Made by a program: the position numbers and the translations under genes. This document shows, one piece after another, positions 1-10,935 of a DNA stretch of 64,000 nt. Source of the stretch: Muscardinus avellanarius (Eukaryota; Chordata; Mammalia; Rodentia; Gliridae); NCBI GenBank assembly GCA_963383645.1, contig OY726572.1, forward strand, positions 68,827,738-68,891,737. The letters are read 5' to 3'. The notes beneath the pieces were generated by a model. The model did no database searches, was not told the DNA's origin, and was given only the letters and a program-made list of their open reading frames with translations. Numbering within the stretch: position 1 is the stretch's first letter; the number at the start of each line of letters is the position of its first letter.

Positions 1-3000
1 CTGCCTGACTCTTTCTTTCTCTCTTTCTCTTTCTTCTTTTGCAATGCTGGGGATGGAATCCAGGGGCATTCTACCTCTGAGCTATACCCCCAGCCCTATT
101 TTTTATTCTTTATTTTGAAACAGGGTCTCACTGAATTACAAAGGACTTCACTAAGTAGCTGAGCCTGTGCTTGAACCGTGATCCTCCTGTCTCAGCCTCC
201 CAAATGCTGAGATGACAAGCCTGCACCACCACGCCCAGCTTTATTCTTATTTATGAAACAGGCTCTCACTAAGTTGTGAGTAGCTGAGGCTGGCCATGAA
301 CCTGTGCTCCTCTGGCCTCAGCCTCCCCAGTACTGGGATTCTACGTGTACCGCCATGCCCAGCTCTAAACTACTCACTTAAAGCAGTAAGCCTGAAAGAA
401 AACTCTGAGGCTGAAAAAGGCCAACAAATGCCTTCGGAATAATACATGATAATCTAAATGACGTTTAAAAAGTTTGTTTTTGAGCTGGGCGTGGTGGCAC
501 ACGATTGTAATCTCAGCACTTGGGAGGCTGAGACAGGAGGATTAAACAGGTTCGAAGCCAGCCTCAGCTACTTAGTGAGGCTCTCAGTAACTTGGTGAAA
601 CCCTGTTTCCAAATAAAGTATAAACAGGATCTAGGAGTGTAGCCTGGGGGTGGAAAGCCCCTGCGTCCCATCCCCAGTACCACACACACACACATACACA
701 AAAGTTTGTTTTCCTGAATATATACTTCACCTGGTTCAAATACCAAAGCAATATATAAAAATATAGAATAAAAAGTCTAAATTCCAACCAGTCCCCTGTT
801 ACACACAGATAACCACTTTGTTTCTGTTCCCCAAGTTTCTTAATGCTTTTTTTACACAAGATATCTTACTACATAGTTCTGTACCTTTTTTTTTTTTACT
901 CTGAATAACAAGAATGTAAGAATGTGGTTTAACAACAAAAACAAAGGTTTTTAAAGGTAGCTACTAGAAAACTTAAAATTACATAAAGCAGCTTACACTA
1001 GATTTTTACTGAACAGCACTGGCCAAGAAAATGATGATATATCAGAACTGATAATACCACCTTTTTTTTTTTTTTTTTTTTGGTGGGATTGGAGGTGGAA
1101 CCCAGAGACTTTCTACCTCTGGGCTATACTCCCAGACCTATTTTTTTTTCTTTTATTTGGAGACAGGGTCTCACTAAGTTGCTGAGAGCCTCACTAAGTA
1201 GCTGAGGCTGGCTTTGAACCTACGCGATCCTCCTGTCTCAGCCTCCCCAGCGCGGGGATTACAAGCGTGCGCCACCACGCCCGGCTATAATACCACATTT
1301 TTTAAAAGATTACATCCAAGCCGGGCTTAGTGGCGCACTCCTGTAATTCCTGCACCTGGAAGGCTGAGACAGGAGGATCGCCGTTCGGCCAGCCTCAGCT
1401 ACTTAGTGAGGATCTTTGTAACTCAGTGTGACCCTGTTTCAAAATAAAGAATAAAAAATAGGGTTGAGGTGTAGCTTGGAGGTAGAATGCCCCTGGGTTC
1501 CATTCTCAGTACCTCCAAAAAAAAAAAAAAAAAAAAAAAGATTACACCCAATTAAAATTAAAATGCCAGCAACTTATTTTGTGGTTATCAAAAAACTATT
1601 TCTAGCCGGGCAGGGTGGCGCACACTTGTAATCCCAGCACGTGGGAGGCTGAGACAGGAGGATCGCACAGATTCAAAGCCAGCCTCAGCTACTGAGTGAA
1701 GCGGTCAGCAAGTCAGTGAGACCTTGTTTCCAAATAAAGTATAAAATAGGTCTGGGAGTATAGTCCAGAGGTAGAAAAGCCCCTGAGTTCCACTCCCAGT
1801 ACCACCAAAAAAAAAAAAAAAAAAAAAACCACCTATTTCTAAGCTGGAATGGTTGTGCACACCTACGTTGCTAGTACTTCAGAAGCGGAGACAGGAAGGT
1901 TACTGGTGTAAGGCCAGCCTTGGAAACTTAGCAAGACCCTCTTTCAAAATGAAAAATAAAAAGGGCTGGGGGTGCAGTTCAGTGGTAGAATGTTCCTAGG
2001 CTCAATACACAAAACCACACACATTAAAAAGAGAGAGAGAAAAGAAGAAGAAAAAGACTACTAAAGTTTGCTTATGAAGCAGCAAAAGAGCTGAGCAGCC
2101 AACCCAATACTGAAGGAGAATGAAACAGGAGGATTGACGCCATCCAACCTTAACACCTACTATACAGTGCTGGTGAAAGAATAAACAAATAGGTCAGTGG
2201 AACAGAAGAGAGAGCCCAGAAACAGACCCACTTAGATACAGTCAGAAGAAAGCTCAACAGGACGGTGCTGCTCTAGATCTGACACTCACAGGAGATGAAA
2301 GGAAACAGAACATAATGGACGCCCTGGGGTACAATCAGCAGAATCCATACTGCAGAAAATAAACAACCTGGTTTCTTCAACAACCAAGAAGCAGGGAAAG
2401 AAGACTGCAATAAGGTAAAACCTGTGGATTAAGAGATTTAAGAAACATACACAGCCACGCACAGTAGCGCATGCCTATAATCCCAGGACTTGGGAGGCTG
2501 AGACAGAAGGATTGCCAAGTTCGAGGCCAGCCTCAACAACTTAGCAAGAATCTGTTTAAAAACTAAAAAGGACTGGAGGGGTAGCTCAAGAGGTAAAATG
2601 CCCCTGGGTTCAGTTCCCAGTACCAAAATGATAAAAAAGAAAGAAGTATACATATAAGCCTTATTGAATCCTGACTTAAACCAAGCTTAATTATGTGAAC
2701 ACTGAGTAGGTATTTGATACCATTAAAGGATAATGGTATTGTCTTACTTTTTAAAAGATGTTCTTGTCTTTTAAAGATACTCATCGAGGCAGGAGTGGTG
2801 GTGCATACCTGTAATCCCAGTCAGTACCTGGGAGGCTGAGATAGGAGGATCACAGGTTCAAGGACAGCCTCGGCAACCTAGTGAGGCTCTCGGCAACCTA
2901 GCAAAACCACAGGGCCAGAGGTACAGCACAGAGGTAGAAGGCCCCTGGGTTAAGGGGCCTTCAAAAAATAAAATAAAGATACTCACTGAAATACCTATGG

Positions 3001-3705
3001 AGGAAACAACATGTCTAAGCCTTGCTTCAAAGGAGAGGGGATATAGAAATACAACTGGCCACAAACTAATATTTGTTGAAGCAGGATAATGGATAGCTCG
3101 GGATTCACTGTACTAGCTTCCCTATTTTGATACGATCGACGTTTCCCATAGTAGCAACTTCTGGGAAAGGAGAGGCTCTCACCTTCAGCTGTCTAGCCTT
3201 AGCGGGTTGACGCAGGTCACGCCCTCATTCTCTTAAACACAGTGTTTTTCAGCTCCTGGATTTCACCATTTTCTCCCAGCCTTTCAATTTCCTTTGCCTA
3301 GTCCTAAGTCACAACAAACTGACCGCTCACAGGGAGTGCGAGGAGCTTTTCTGTTTATGTGGGCCACTGAGAGAGCCAGGGCAAAGCTGCGCAGAGGATT
3401 CCCTACACACTCATGGTCCACTGAGAGGATGTGTGCACCTGTCGACCTCCTTGACCTTCCTCAGCTCTTTGTGTTACCGTCCTCAGGAGTTACCCCAAAG
3501 CACCCGTCATTTTTCTTCAGGTCTCCCTACTCAGGCACACAAGCCACCATTAAGTATTCTGAATGGTTCTGGATATATTTGTGTTTATGTTTCTTTATGG
3601 ATAATGTTATATTAAGACAGTTATGCCTGTAAAAGAAAATTCAGTAGCAGGATTTTAGCAGAATCTTTCTATAAACCAATGAAGCTGAATGTTGTTAAAA
3701 CCTAC
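1..3705. repeat. MOB1A intron 2 (partial): SINEs and an old L1 3' end
   Basis: Dimeric SINEs: 42-241 (-), 243-363 (- , left unit only), 484-683 (+), 1061-1286 (-), 1320-1540 (+), 1604-1828 (+), 1843-2015 (+, diverged), 2454-2635 (+), 2789-2975 (+). An L1M-type 3' end (+) fills 2120-3055 around the last two. The stretches 690-1060 and 3060-3705 look unique, and I saw no exon in them on either strand. MOB1A exon 3 (start TVDFFNQINML in the family) is absent, so this is all one intron. Confidence 0.75.
2120..3055 (+). mobile_element. L1M-type LINE fragment (end of ORF2 region and 3' end), split by two SINEs
   Basis: Segments 2160-2453, 2636-2788 and 2976-3055 read as one diverged L1 copy in the plus direction. 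It runs from an ORF2-like stretch (TCAGTGGAACAGAAGAGAGA) to the characteristic tail with GGTATTTGATACCATTAAAG and AATGGTATTGTC. The second SINE is flanked by AAAGATACTCA on both sides, a target-site duplication. Subfamily is not resolved. Confidence 0.6.
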
Positions 3706-3872
3706 TGTTAACGGCAATCCACTCGTTGAGGTCCTCGCCCTCTGGCAACATAACAGCCTGTCGCAGATTCCCACTGCCCAGCGTCGCTTCTGCGTGCTTC
3801 AAGAGTTCATACTGATGAGACCCTTCCGGGATATTCTTCTTCGGCTTGAATGTTTTAGAAGAGCGGCTACTG
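3706..3872 (-). CDS. MOB1A: MOB1A coding exon 2
   Basis: The minus-strand acceptor AACCCAACAG precedes the first base C at 3872, which completes Phe5. The exon encodes residues 5-60, beginning SSRSSKTFKPKKNIPEG and ending EDLNEWIAVN, plus one base of codon 61. The donor is GTAGGTTT, starting at 3705. The segment carries the conserved GSHQYELLKHAEATLGSG and LRQAVMLPEGEDLNEW stretches of MOB1, with no stop or frameshift. Length is 167 nt, and 14 + 167 gives 60 codons plus one base. Third-position substitutions and flanking introns show it is the functional gene rather than a retrocopy. Confidence 0.96.
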
Positions 3873-4157
3873 CTGTTGGGTTAAAAGTAAAACCATACAA
3901 ATTTTTAGGACTAAAAGCAGAATGGTGTAATTTTAGGTATATAAATTGCTCTGTGAAATGAAAAAATACTTCCTGCCAGGTGTGGTGATGCGTGCCTGTC
4001 ATCCCAGTGCTTGGGAGGCTGAGACAGGAAGATTTCAGGTTTGAGACCAGCCTCAGCAATTTCGTGAGACCCTGTTTCAAAACAAAAACTTATAAAAGGG
4101 TTCGGAGTTTAGATTATAGAGGCAAAAGGCAAAATACCTCTGGGTTCAATTCCCAGT

Positions 4158-4159
<2 letters not shown>

Positions 4160-4200
<41 letters not shown>
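4160..4200. repeat. (AC)n microsatellite
   Basis: About 20 uninterrupted AC units directly after the SINE end CCCAGTAAA. Confidence 0.95.
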
Positions 4201-4202
<2 letters not shown>

Positions 4203-4260
4203 CCTGAAAAGTAACAGGATGCGAGGGGGTGGTGATGATCACAATAAAATAATGTTTTAG

Positions 4261-4333
4261 GACTGGGAATATATGGTTCTGTAGCAGAGTGCCTGCCTAG
4301 TGTGTCCAAGGCCCTGGGTTCAATCCCTAGTAC
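4261..4333 (+). repeat. Free ID element (monomer)
   Basis: A single ID unit with the full internal arm lacking in the dimeric SINEs: AGAGTGCCTGCCTAGTGTG followed by CAAGGCCCTGGGTTCAATCC. It is not preceded by a 7SL-like left unit. The (AC)n run at 4160-4200 belongs to the neighbouring dimer. Confidence 0.7.
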
Positions 4334-4739
4334 AGATTTAAAAAGTAAAAAATAATTGTGAGAACACTAAAAATCAAATATGGAAAAAGTTATTAATATA
4401 ATAAAGCACTACATTTACCAGAGAAGTAATAAGTTAGAAGGACCAGACCTTTACAATGGAATGAGAAGTTGTAAATGACAGGAGACTAAACATGAAAATA
4501 TAACATAAAATGTTATATTTTGCTGGGCATGGTGGTACTCGCTTGTAATCCCAGTACTTGGGAGGCTGAGAAAGGAGGATTGAGGTTCACAGATAGCCTC
4601 AGCTACTTAGCTAGGCCTTCTGAAACTTAGTGAGACCCTGTTTCAAAGTAAAGAATAAAAAATAGGGCTGTGGGTGTACCTCAGAGATAGAATGCACCTG
4701 GGTTCTATCCCCAGTACTACAAAAGAAAAAAAAATTCTC

Positions 4740-6373
4740 AAGATTTGACATTATCTTCGTCTAAATTAAGACTTTTGTGCTTTAAATGATACCAACAAGA
4801 CAGTGAAAATTACCTACAGTATGGAAGAAAATATTTGAGCATCCTAGATGTGATAAGGGACTTAATATCCAAAATACATAAAGAACTCCTACAACTCAAA
4901 AACAAAAAGACGGTTGGGAGGCTAAAACAGGAAATCAAGGATGGCCTTAGCAAGTAGAGACACTCATTGACCTAGGAAGACCCTGTTTCAAAATTTAAAA
5001 ATGCCAGGGGTGGTGGTGCACGCTTATAATTCCAGTAATTGAGAGGCTGAGACAAGAGGATCACAGGTTCATGGCCAGCCTCAGCTACTTAGTGAGGGCC
5101 TCCGCAACTTAGACCCCGTTTCAGTAAAATATAGGGCTGGGGGAATAGCTCAGGGGTAGAATACTTCTGCGTTAAATCCCCAGTACCACAAAAAATAGTA
5201 AGAGTAATAAGTAAAAATAAAAACAGGGATAGGCTGGGTGTGGTGGTACACGCTTGTAATCCCAGCATTTGGGAGGCTGAGACAGGAGGATCACGATTTG
5301 CGGACAACCTCAGCTACTTGGTGAGGCCCTTTGCAACACAGTGAGACCCTGTTTCAAAATAAAGAATAAAAAACAGGGCTGGAAGTGTAGCTCGGAGCTA
5401 GAATGCCCCTGGGTTCCATCCGCAGTACTGCAAAAAACAAAACAAACAAACAAACAAAAACCAGGGCTGGGAGCATAGCTTGGCAGTAGAATGTCCCTGG
5501 CCCTGGGTTCAATCCCTAGTACTGCAAAAAAGAAAAAAAAAAAAAAAGACAATCCAACTTGAAAATGGGCAAAAGATCTGAATAGGCTCTACTCCAAAGA
5601 ATATGTACAAATGGCCAATAAGCACACAAAAAAAGATTCTCATATTGGTCATTAGGTAAATGCAAACCAAAAGCAAGAGGTCCCGTTCATACTCAGGGAG
5701 CTCTTAATAAAAAAGACAGAAAATTAAAAAGTGTTGGAAATGGTGTGGGGAAAATGAAACCATTACACAGTGCGGGTAGGAATGTAGAATGGTGCAGTGT
5801 TTGGCAGTTCCTCAAAAGAGTAATCAGAGCGGGGCGTGGTGGCGCCCGCTTGTAATCCCCACGCTTGGGAGGCGGAGACAGGAGGATCGTGCAGATTCAA
5901 AGCCAGCCTCGCTGGCTTAAGAGACCCTGTTCAAATAAAAATATAAAATAGGTCTGGGAGTGTAGCCCGGAGGTTTCCAGGAATCCCAGTTCCACAAAAA
6001 AAAAAAAAAAAAAAAAAGAGTAGTAATACATAAACCAGCAATTTCACTCTTAAGTATATATGAGATATGGGTATATAAACCCTGCATGCTAATGTTCTTA
6101 ACAGCAAAATGTGGAAACAATTCAAGTGTCTATCAGCAAGATGAAGTTTTGTTTTCTTCTGAGGCACTGGGGATTAAACCCAGGAGTATTCTACCTCTGA
6201 ACTACACTCCCAGCCCAATTTTATTTTCATTTTGAAATAAGGTCTTGCTAGGTGAATAAGTCTCACTATTTGCTGAGGCTGCGCAAACCTGCAATCCTTC
6301 TGTCTCAGCCTCCCAAGCACTAGGATTACAATCGTGCACCACCACACCCAGCTAAAGATGAAGTTTAAAGGAA
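4740..6373 (+). mobile_element. L1 ORF2 remnant (+), split by SINE insertions
   Basis: Pieces 4740-4920, 5550-5826, 6018-6150 and 6353-6373 line up in order with the 3' half of mammalian L1 ORF2. Recognisable words are AAAGAACTCCTACAACTCAA, GGGCAAAAGATCTGAATAG, AATGGCCAATAAGCACAC, TGTTTGGCAGTTCCTCAAAA and AACAGCAAAATGTGGAAACA. The copy is heavily diverged, with stops and indels, and is not coding. SINEs at 5005, 5234, 5827 and 6152 sit inside it. Confidence 0.72.
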
Positions 6374-6646
6374 ATAAAGTCTAGCCAAGTTTGGTGGCAC
6401 ACAGCTGTAATCCTAGTACTTGAGAGACTGAGACAGGAGGATCACAAGTTCCAGGACAGCCTCAGCAACATAGGAAGACTCCTGGCAACCTAGTGAGACT
6501 GTTTCCAAACAAACAAAAAAATAAAAAGAACTGAGGGTATAGCTCTGACACAGACTTAAAAAGACCTTGTTTCAAAATAAAGAATAAAATAGGGTTGGGG
6601 GCTCAGAAGTAAAATGCCTCTGGATTCAATTGCTGTTGACATGTAT

Positions 6647-6651
6647 GCACG

Positions 6652-6691
<40 letters not shown>
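6647..6691. repeat. (GCAC)n(AC)n microsatellite
   Basis: Two to three GCAC units run into about 17 AC units. Confidence 0.95.
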
Positions 6692-6692
<1 letters not shown>

Positions 6693-7287
6693 CTGACATT
6701 TAGGTCCAAAAGGTAACTTGTACATCTACAAATAAACTGCTGTGCACCAACTCAGACTACAGGGTATCAGAGTATGTGTGCCCACATGTGCATGTGATAC
6801 CTCCAGTAATATGAAATTTGCAATTAAATGTCTTTAACTTGGTAATTATATTTTAGTATTTTATAACAGCAAAAGAATCCAAATTTATCACCTTAAAGAA
6901 GGGGTACACTCTGGTTATGAAGCACTGTGTAACTCAATGAAATTTAACACAATGTCAAGCATGTGAATTATGTTCCAAACTAAAAATGGGTATTTTTCAA
7001 TCATATAAAACATACACAATGTAGAGAGAACCACTTGAGAATAATAAGATGTTGGAGCAAGGCTTCTGGGTTTTGTTGTTGCTGTTATGTGTGTGTGGTA
7101 CTGGGGGTTGAATCCAGGGGCATTCTATCTCCAACGCTACATCCCCAACCTCCCTCCCGTTTTGTTGTCGTATAAACAGGGTCTTGCTATACTTCTGAGG
7201 CTGGTCTAGAACCTACAATCCTCTTGTCTCTGCCTCCCAAGTACTGGGATTACAACTGAGTGCCACCACTTCTGGCTGCTTCTCAGA

Positions 7288-7289
<2 letters not shown>

Positions 7290-7336
<47 letters not shown>
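7290..7336. repeat. (TG)n microsatellite
   Basis: About 23 uninterrupted units at the ID-side edge of the minus-strand SINE 7345-7552. Confidence 0.95.
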
Positions 7337-7340
<4 letters not shown>

Positions 7341-7827
7341 CTGGGTAATTAACCCCAAGGGGCTTTCTATCTCCAAGCTAGACCTCCAGCCCATAATGTA
7401 AGTCATGTTGACAGTATTATTTTTAGTTTTGAAACATGGTCTCCCCTAGGTTGATGAAAGTCTCACTACTTGCTGAGGATGTCCTCAAACCTGCAATCCT
7501 CCTGGCTCAGCTTTCCAAGTACTGGGATTAGAGAAATGCACCACACGACCTGGCTTGTTCCTCAAATCTTTTTTTTTCTTTTTTTTTTTTTTTGTATGTG
7601 TGTGGTACTAGGGGTGGAACCCAGGGGACTTTCTACCTCTGGGCTATACCCCCAGACCTATTTTATACTGTATTTGGAAACAGGGTCTCACTAAGTTGCT
7701 GCAAGCCTCATTAAGTAGCTGAGGCTGGCTTCAAACCTGTGCGATCCTCCTGTCTCAGCCTCCCAAGCGCTGGGATTACAAATGTGTGCCACCACGCCTG
7801 GCTTCTCAAATCTTAAAATGCCTAAGA

Positions 7828-7895
7828 ATCATCAGAAGCTAATGGGGTGGTGGTGGTAGCGATCATCAGAAGCTAATGGGGTGGTGGTGGTAGCG
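7828..7895. repeat. 34-bp perfect tandem duplication
   Basis: Two adjacent identical 34-base units, each starting ATCATCAGAAGCTAATGGGG and ending in GTAGCG, at 7828-7861 and 7862-7895. The unit lies between two SINEs of opposite orientation. Confidence 0.85.
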
Positions 7896-8880
7896 GTTCC
7901 TGCTTGTAATCCCGGTACTTGGTAGGCTGAGAGGAGGATCACAGGGAAAGGGACAGCCAGTACCATAGTGAGCATTTCAGCAAACCAGTGAGACCTTGTT
8001 TCCAAAGCAAAAAAATAAAATGCAAAGCCGGGGCGTGTTGGCACACGTTTGTAATCCCAGCATTTGGGAGCCTGAGACGGGAGCATGGGGGTTCACACAG
8101 GAGGACAGGAGTTCGCCGACAGCTTTGGCTACTACTTATCGAGGCCCTTTGAACTCAGTAAGAGAGAATAAAGAATAAAACATAGGGCTCAGAGGTGTAG
8201 CTTGGAGGTAAAATGTCCCTGAGTTGCATCCCCAGTACGTCAAAAAATAAAGGAAAAATTTTGACAGGGCTGGGTTGTGTTGTCCAGAGGTAGAATGTCC
8301 CTGGGTTCAATCTTCAGTACAAATAATAATAAGAGAACTTAAAAAACGTTTCCATCTAAGTCTCCTTTGGGCCCAAGTGTAACCTCTAAAAATGGAATTC
8401 TTCTGGGGGCAAAAATAGTTACAAAGTCACAAAACCAGTAATTGGAGAGAATCAGAATTGGACTCAAGAGTCTGACTACAAGGCCGACCTCTAACATCAA
8501 GCTTCTCAAACTCCAGTACTGCTTATTTTCCTGCGGCAGCACTTTTTCCGCGAGGGTAACTTAACACTGACAATAACGAAACTAGACAACGATGAAGTAA
8601 AGAGCTAGGTCAGCATGGATCGTCCCCCGAGGACCGAGACTGCAGAGACACTGGGAGCCCGCGGGGCCCTGGGTGCCCGGCCCGTCAAGTCTGCGCGCTC
8701 GGGCGGAAAAGTTTGCGGGCTCGGCCGGCCCGGGGCCTCCCAGCTCCCCACCTCCCCGCTTCCTCAGCCTCGACCTTCATCTCCGTCGGCCTCGCCGGTG
8801 GCCCGCAGCGGGGCGCAGTGGACCCCAGGCCCCTGACCCCGGCCCGAGCCCCGCGTCGGCCCCCGCCCAGCCCCACTCAC

Positions 8881-8894
8881 AAGAGGAAGCTCAT
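8881..8894 (-). CDS. MOB1A: MOB1A coding exon 1 (start codon exon)
   Basis: On the minus strand the ATG is at 8894-8892 with A at -3. Fourteen coding bases (ATGAGCTTCCTCTT) are followed by a strong donor, GTGAGTGGGG, from 8880 down. They encode MSFL plus two bases of the Phe codon completed by exon 2. The 5' UTR runs rightward into the CpG island, and there is no upstream ATG on the minus strand between 8895 and 9250. The exon is far too short to be found by ORF length; it is supported by the exact phase fit to exon 2. Confidence 0.9.
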
Positions 8895-9123
8895 CCTCGG
8901 TCCTCGGAGGCGGGGAGGGGCCGCTGGCCCCAGCCCCTGGCAGGCTTCGGAGCTGGTCCGGGAACCGAGGGGCCGCGGACCGTCCCCGGCGCGTGGCCAG
9001 CGGAAGCCGGGCCGCCGAGGCTCCGGGCGCGGGTCCGAGCGGCGGCAGACAAGAGCCAGCCGGCGGCGTCCGCCTCGTCCGCCTCCCCCACTCCGCCGCC
9101 CCGAAATGCGGAACCGGCGAAAT

Positions 9124-9131
9124 CTCGCGAG
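9124..9131. promoter_or_regulatory. CTCGCGAG palindrome (TCTCGCGAGA-type core promoter element)
   Basis: The plus strand reads AATCTCGCGAGTTC, so nine of the ten bases TCTCGCGAGA are present. It sits 230 bases upstream of the MOB1A ATG and 67 bases from the CCAAT box. The motif class is known from housekeeping, often bidirectional, promoters. Use here is inferred. Confidence 0.55.
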
Positions 9132-9576
9132 TTCAGGGTTCGCCGGGACCAGAGGGCCTCCGCGCCTCCCCGTCGCCACACCCCTTTTACAGATCAGCCA
9201 ATCGGCGCCCTGAGGGCAGGGCTTCCCTCTCCCGGGGGCGTGGTCAGACGCGGTGTGTCCGGAAGAGTGACTGGCTCTGTACTTGGTTTGGTGTGGCGGC
9301 GCTGCGTTTCTTCCTTGATCTCCAGGTGGTTGAGGGGACTCTTTGAGCGCTGTCAACCCCTGCAAAAGAAATTTTTTGAAGCCGGGTGTAGTGGCGCGTG
9401 TTTGTAATCCCAGGACTTGGGAGGCTGAGACAGGAGGATCGCGCAAGTTTGAAGCCAGCCTCAGCTGCTTAGTGAGGCTCTCAGCAACCTAGCGAGACCC
9501 TGTTTGCAAATAAAATATAAAATAGGTCTGGGAGTGTAGCCCGGATGTAGAAAGCTCCTGGGTTCCATCCCCAGTA

Positions 9577-9614
<38 letters not shown>

Positions 9615-9626
9615 TATATATATATA
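9577..9626. repeat. (AC)n(TA)n microsatellite
   Basis: AC units grow from the SINE end CCAGTACCAC and pass into TATATA. Confidence 0.95.
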
Positions 9627-9879
9627 CCTAAGGGCATTCTACTTCCGTGCTACACCCCCACCAGCCTTTTTACTTTTTTTTTTTTTGTATTAGAAATGGA
9701 ACCCAGAAGCATTCTACCTATAAACTATACCCCCAGCCCTATCTTATTTTTTTATTTTGAAACAAGATCTAAGTTCAGAAAGGCCTTGCTAAATTGCTAA
9801 GGTTGGCTTTGAACCTGTGACCCTGCTGTTTCAGCCTCTCAAGTACTGGGATTACAAATGTGTACCACCACCACAGGGT

Positions 9880-10935
9880 TCTAATGTGTTTTTTATGTAC
9901 AGATTTGTAGTCGTGCAACCATCATCACCCTTATCTAATTCTAAACCATTTTCATCCGATACCTATTGCTCTTCCTGTTTCCACCTCCCTTCCAACTCCT
10001 GGCAACCACTGGTCTACTTTCTGTTTCTATGAACTTGCCCAATCTGGACATTTCATATACAAAAAAATTATTCAATAACTGGTATTTTGTGACTGGCTTC
10101 AGCCTGTTTTAAAATTCACCCTTTAGCCGGGCGTGGTGGCACAGGTTTGTAATCCCCCCTGCTTGGGAGGCAGAGACAGGAGGATCACGCAGGTTTGAAG
10201 CCAGCCGTGCTGGCTTAAGAGACCCTGTTTTCAAATTAAAAAAAAAAGTATAAAATAGGTCTGGGAGTGTAGCCCGGAAGTAGAAGGGTTTCCAGGAACC
10301 CCAGTACCACCAAAAAAAAAAAAAATTCACCCTTTAGAGTGAATTTTAGGAGGATGTGGTTCACAGACAGCCTTAGCTACTTAGTGAGGCCCTTTGCAAC
10401 TCAGACCCTGTTTCAAAATAAAGAATTAAAAATAGGGCTGGGGGTTGTCGCTGGGAGGTAGAATGTCCCTGGGTTCAATCCCCAGTACTGCAAAAGAAGA
10501 AGAAAAAAAAATCACCCTTTAGCAGAGCATGTTGGCACACACTTGTAATCTCAGTACTTGGGAGGCTGAGACAGGAGGATTGCAGGTTCGAGGACAGTCT
10601 CAGCAAATAGACTCTCATTAACCTAGCAAGACCCTGTTTCAAAATAAAATTAAAAGATAAAATAAGGCTGGGAGTGTAGCTTGGAGGTAGAATGCTCCTG
10701 TATTCAATCCCCAGTGCCACACACATACACACAAAATTCACCTCTGTAGCATTTATGATGACCTCATTCCTTTTTATGAGTGAATAATAGTCCCATTATG
10801 GAATATACCACATTGTTTTTCTCTTCATCTGTTGATGGGCATTTGGGTTTTTTTCCACTTTGGGCTATTACAAGTAATGCTGCTGTGAACATTCAAGTAC
10901 AGGTTTTTGTGTGGGTGACAGATGCATTAAAACCA
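9880..10935 (+). mobile_element. L1M-type 3' region (+), interrupted by three SINEs
   Basis: Segments 9880-10123 and 10735-10935 form one continuous match to the 3' region of old mammalian L1. Words include CTGGCAACCACTGGTCTACT, CAATCTGGACATTTCATATA, TCCTTTTTATGAGTGAATAA, CATCTGTTGATGGGCATTTG and ATGCTGCTGTGAACATTCAA. Between them sit the SINEs at 10124, 10347 and 10524, separated by repeats of the target word TCACCCTTTAG. Confidence 0.75.

Larger units (their letters stand above)
3873..8880. repeat. MOB1A intron 1: SINE clusters in an old L1
   Basis: Dimeric SINEs: 3977-4158 (+), 4523-4720 (+), 5005-5190 (+), 5234-5415 (+, with a second ID unit at 5464-5524), 5827-5996 (+, compact form), 6152-6352 (-), 6385-6640 (+, diverged), 7095-7278 (-), 7345-7552 (-), 7601-7802 (-), 7896-8008 (+, partial), 8028-8242 (+, with a second ID unit at 8270-8320). 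L1 sequence occupies much of 4740-6370. Unique-looking stretches are 6700-7080 and 8330-8610; no coding exon was seen in them. Confidence 0.75.
1..9150 (-). other. MOB1A: MOB1A gene, 5' part (exons 1 and 2; continues off the left edge)
   Basis: MOB1A is the small zinc-binding adaptor that binds and activates LATS/NDR kinases in the Hippo and mitotic-exit pathways, in the cytoplasm and at centrosomes. Two minus-strand exons give the first 60 codons plus one base of the roughly 216-residue protein. Exon 1 supplies only 14 coding bases and exon 2 supplies 167. The start reads MSFLF followed by SSRSSKTFKPKKN; I chose MOB1A over MOB1B because the fifth residue is followed by SSR, whereas MOB1B is recalled as having GSR. 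Introns 1 (about 5.0 kb) and 2 (at least 3.7 kb) are SINE- and L1-rich. The domain exons carrying the zinc ligands are not in the window. The right boundary is an estimate because no transcription start can be fixed from sequence. Family identity is near certain; A versus B is very likely, and the synteny with MTHFD2 supports A. Confidence 0.93.
8612..9282 (-). promoter_or_regulatory. MOB1A: MOB1A CpG-island promoter and 5' UTR
   Basis: About 670 bases of very GC- and CpG-rich, repeat-free DNA surround the MOB1A start codon, while the flanks are AT-rich SINE DNA. Within it are a CCAAT box at 9198-9202 (AGCCAATCGG) and a CTCGCGAG palindrome at 9124-9131. The latter is nine of ten bases of the TCTCGCGAGA element found in CpG-island promoters. 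No TATA box is visible, so dispersed initiation somewhere around 8950-9180 is expected. Long open frames on both strands here are a by-product of GC content. Confidence 0.8.

Noticed and set aside
3294..3632. 112-codon plus-strand frame in MOB1A intron 2
   Set aside because: No recognisable domain, no splice or promoter context; the nearby real signal is MOB1A exon 2 on the other strand.
3799..4080. 93-codon minus-strand frame across MOB1A exon 2
   Set aside because: Wrong frame: it reads the exon out of phase and then a SINE. The correct frame gives MOB1 residues 5-60.
4261..4333. Possible tRNA gene
   Set aside because: The tRNA-like arm is that of an ID SINE (tRNA-Ala derived), with no complete cloverleaf.
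6647..6691. Possible CRISPR-like or satellite arrays among the tandem runs
   Set aside because: All tandem runs are simple 1-5 base microsatellites; there are no spaced identical repeats.
8673..9407. 244-codon plus-strand open frame in the MOB1A CpG island
   Set aside because: The frame is explained by high GC content, is Pro/Ala/Arg-rich without domain logic, overlaps the MOB1A promoter and runs into a SINE.
8877..9446. 189-codon minus-strand frame ending in RMSFLL
   Set aside because: It begins inside a SINE and only its last residues coincide with the MOB1A start; the true coding sequence leaves at the donor after 14 bases.
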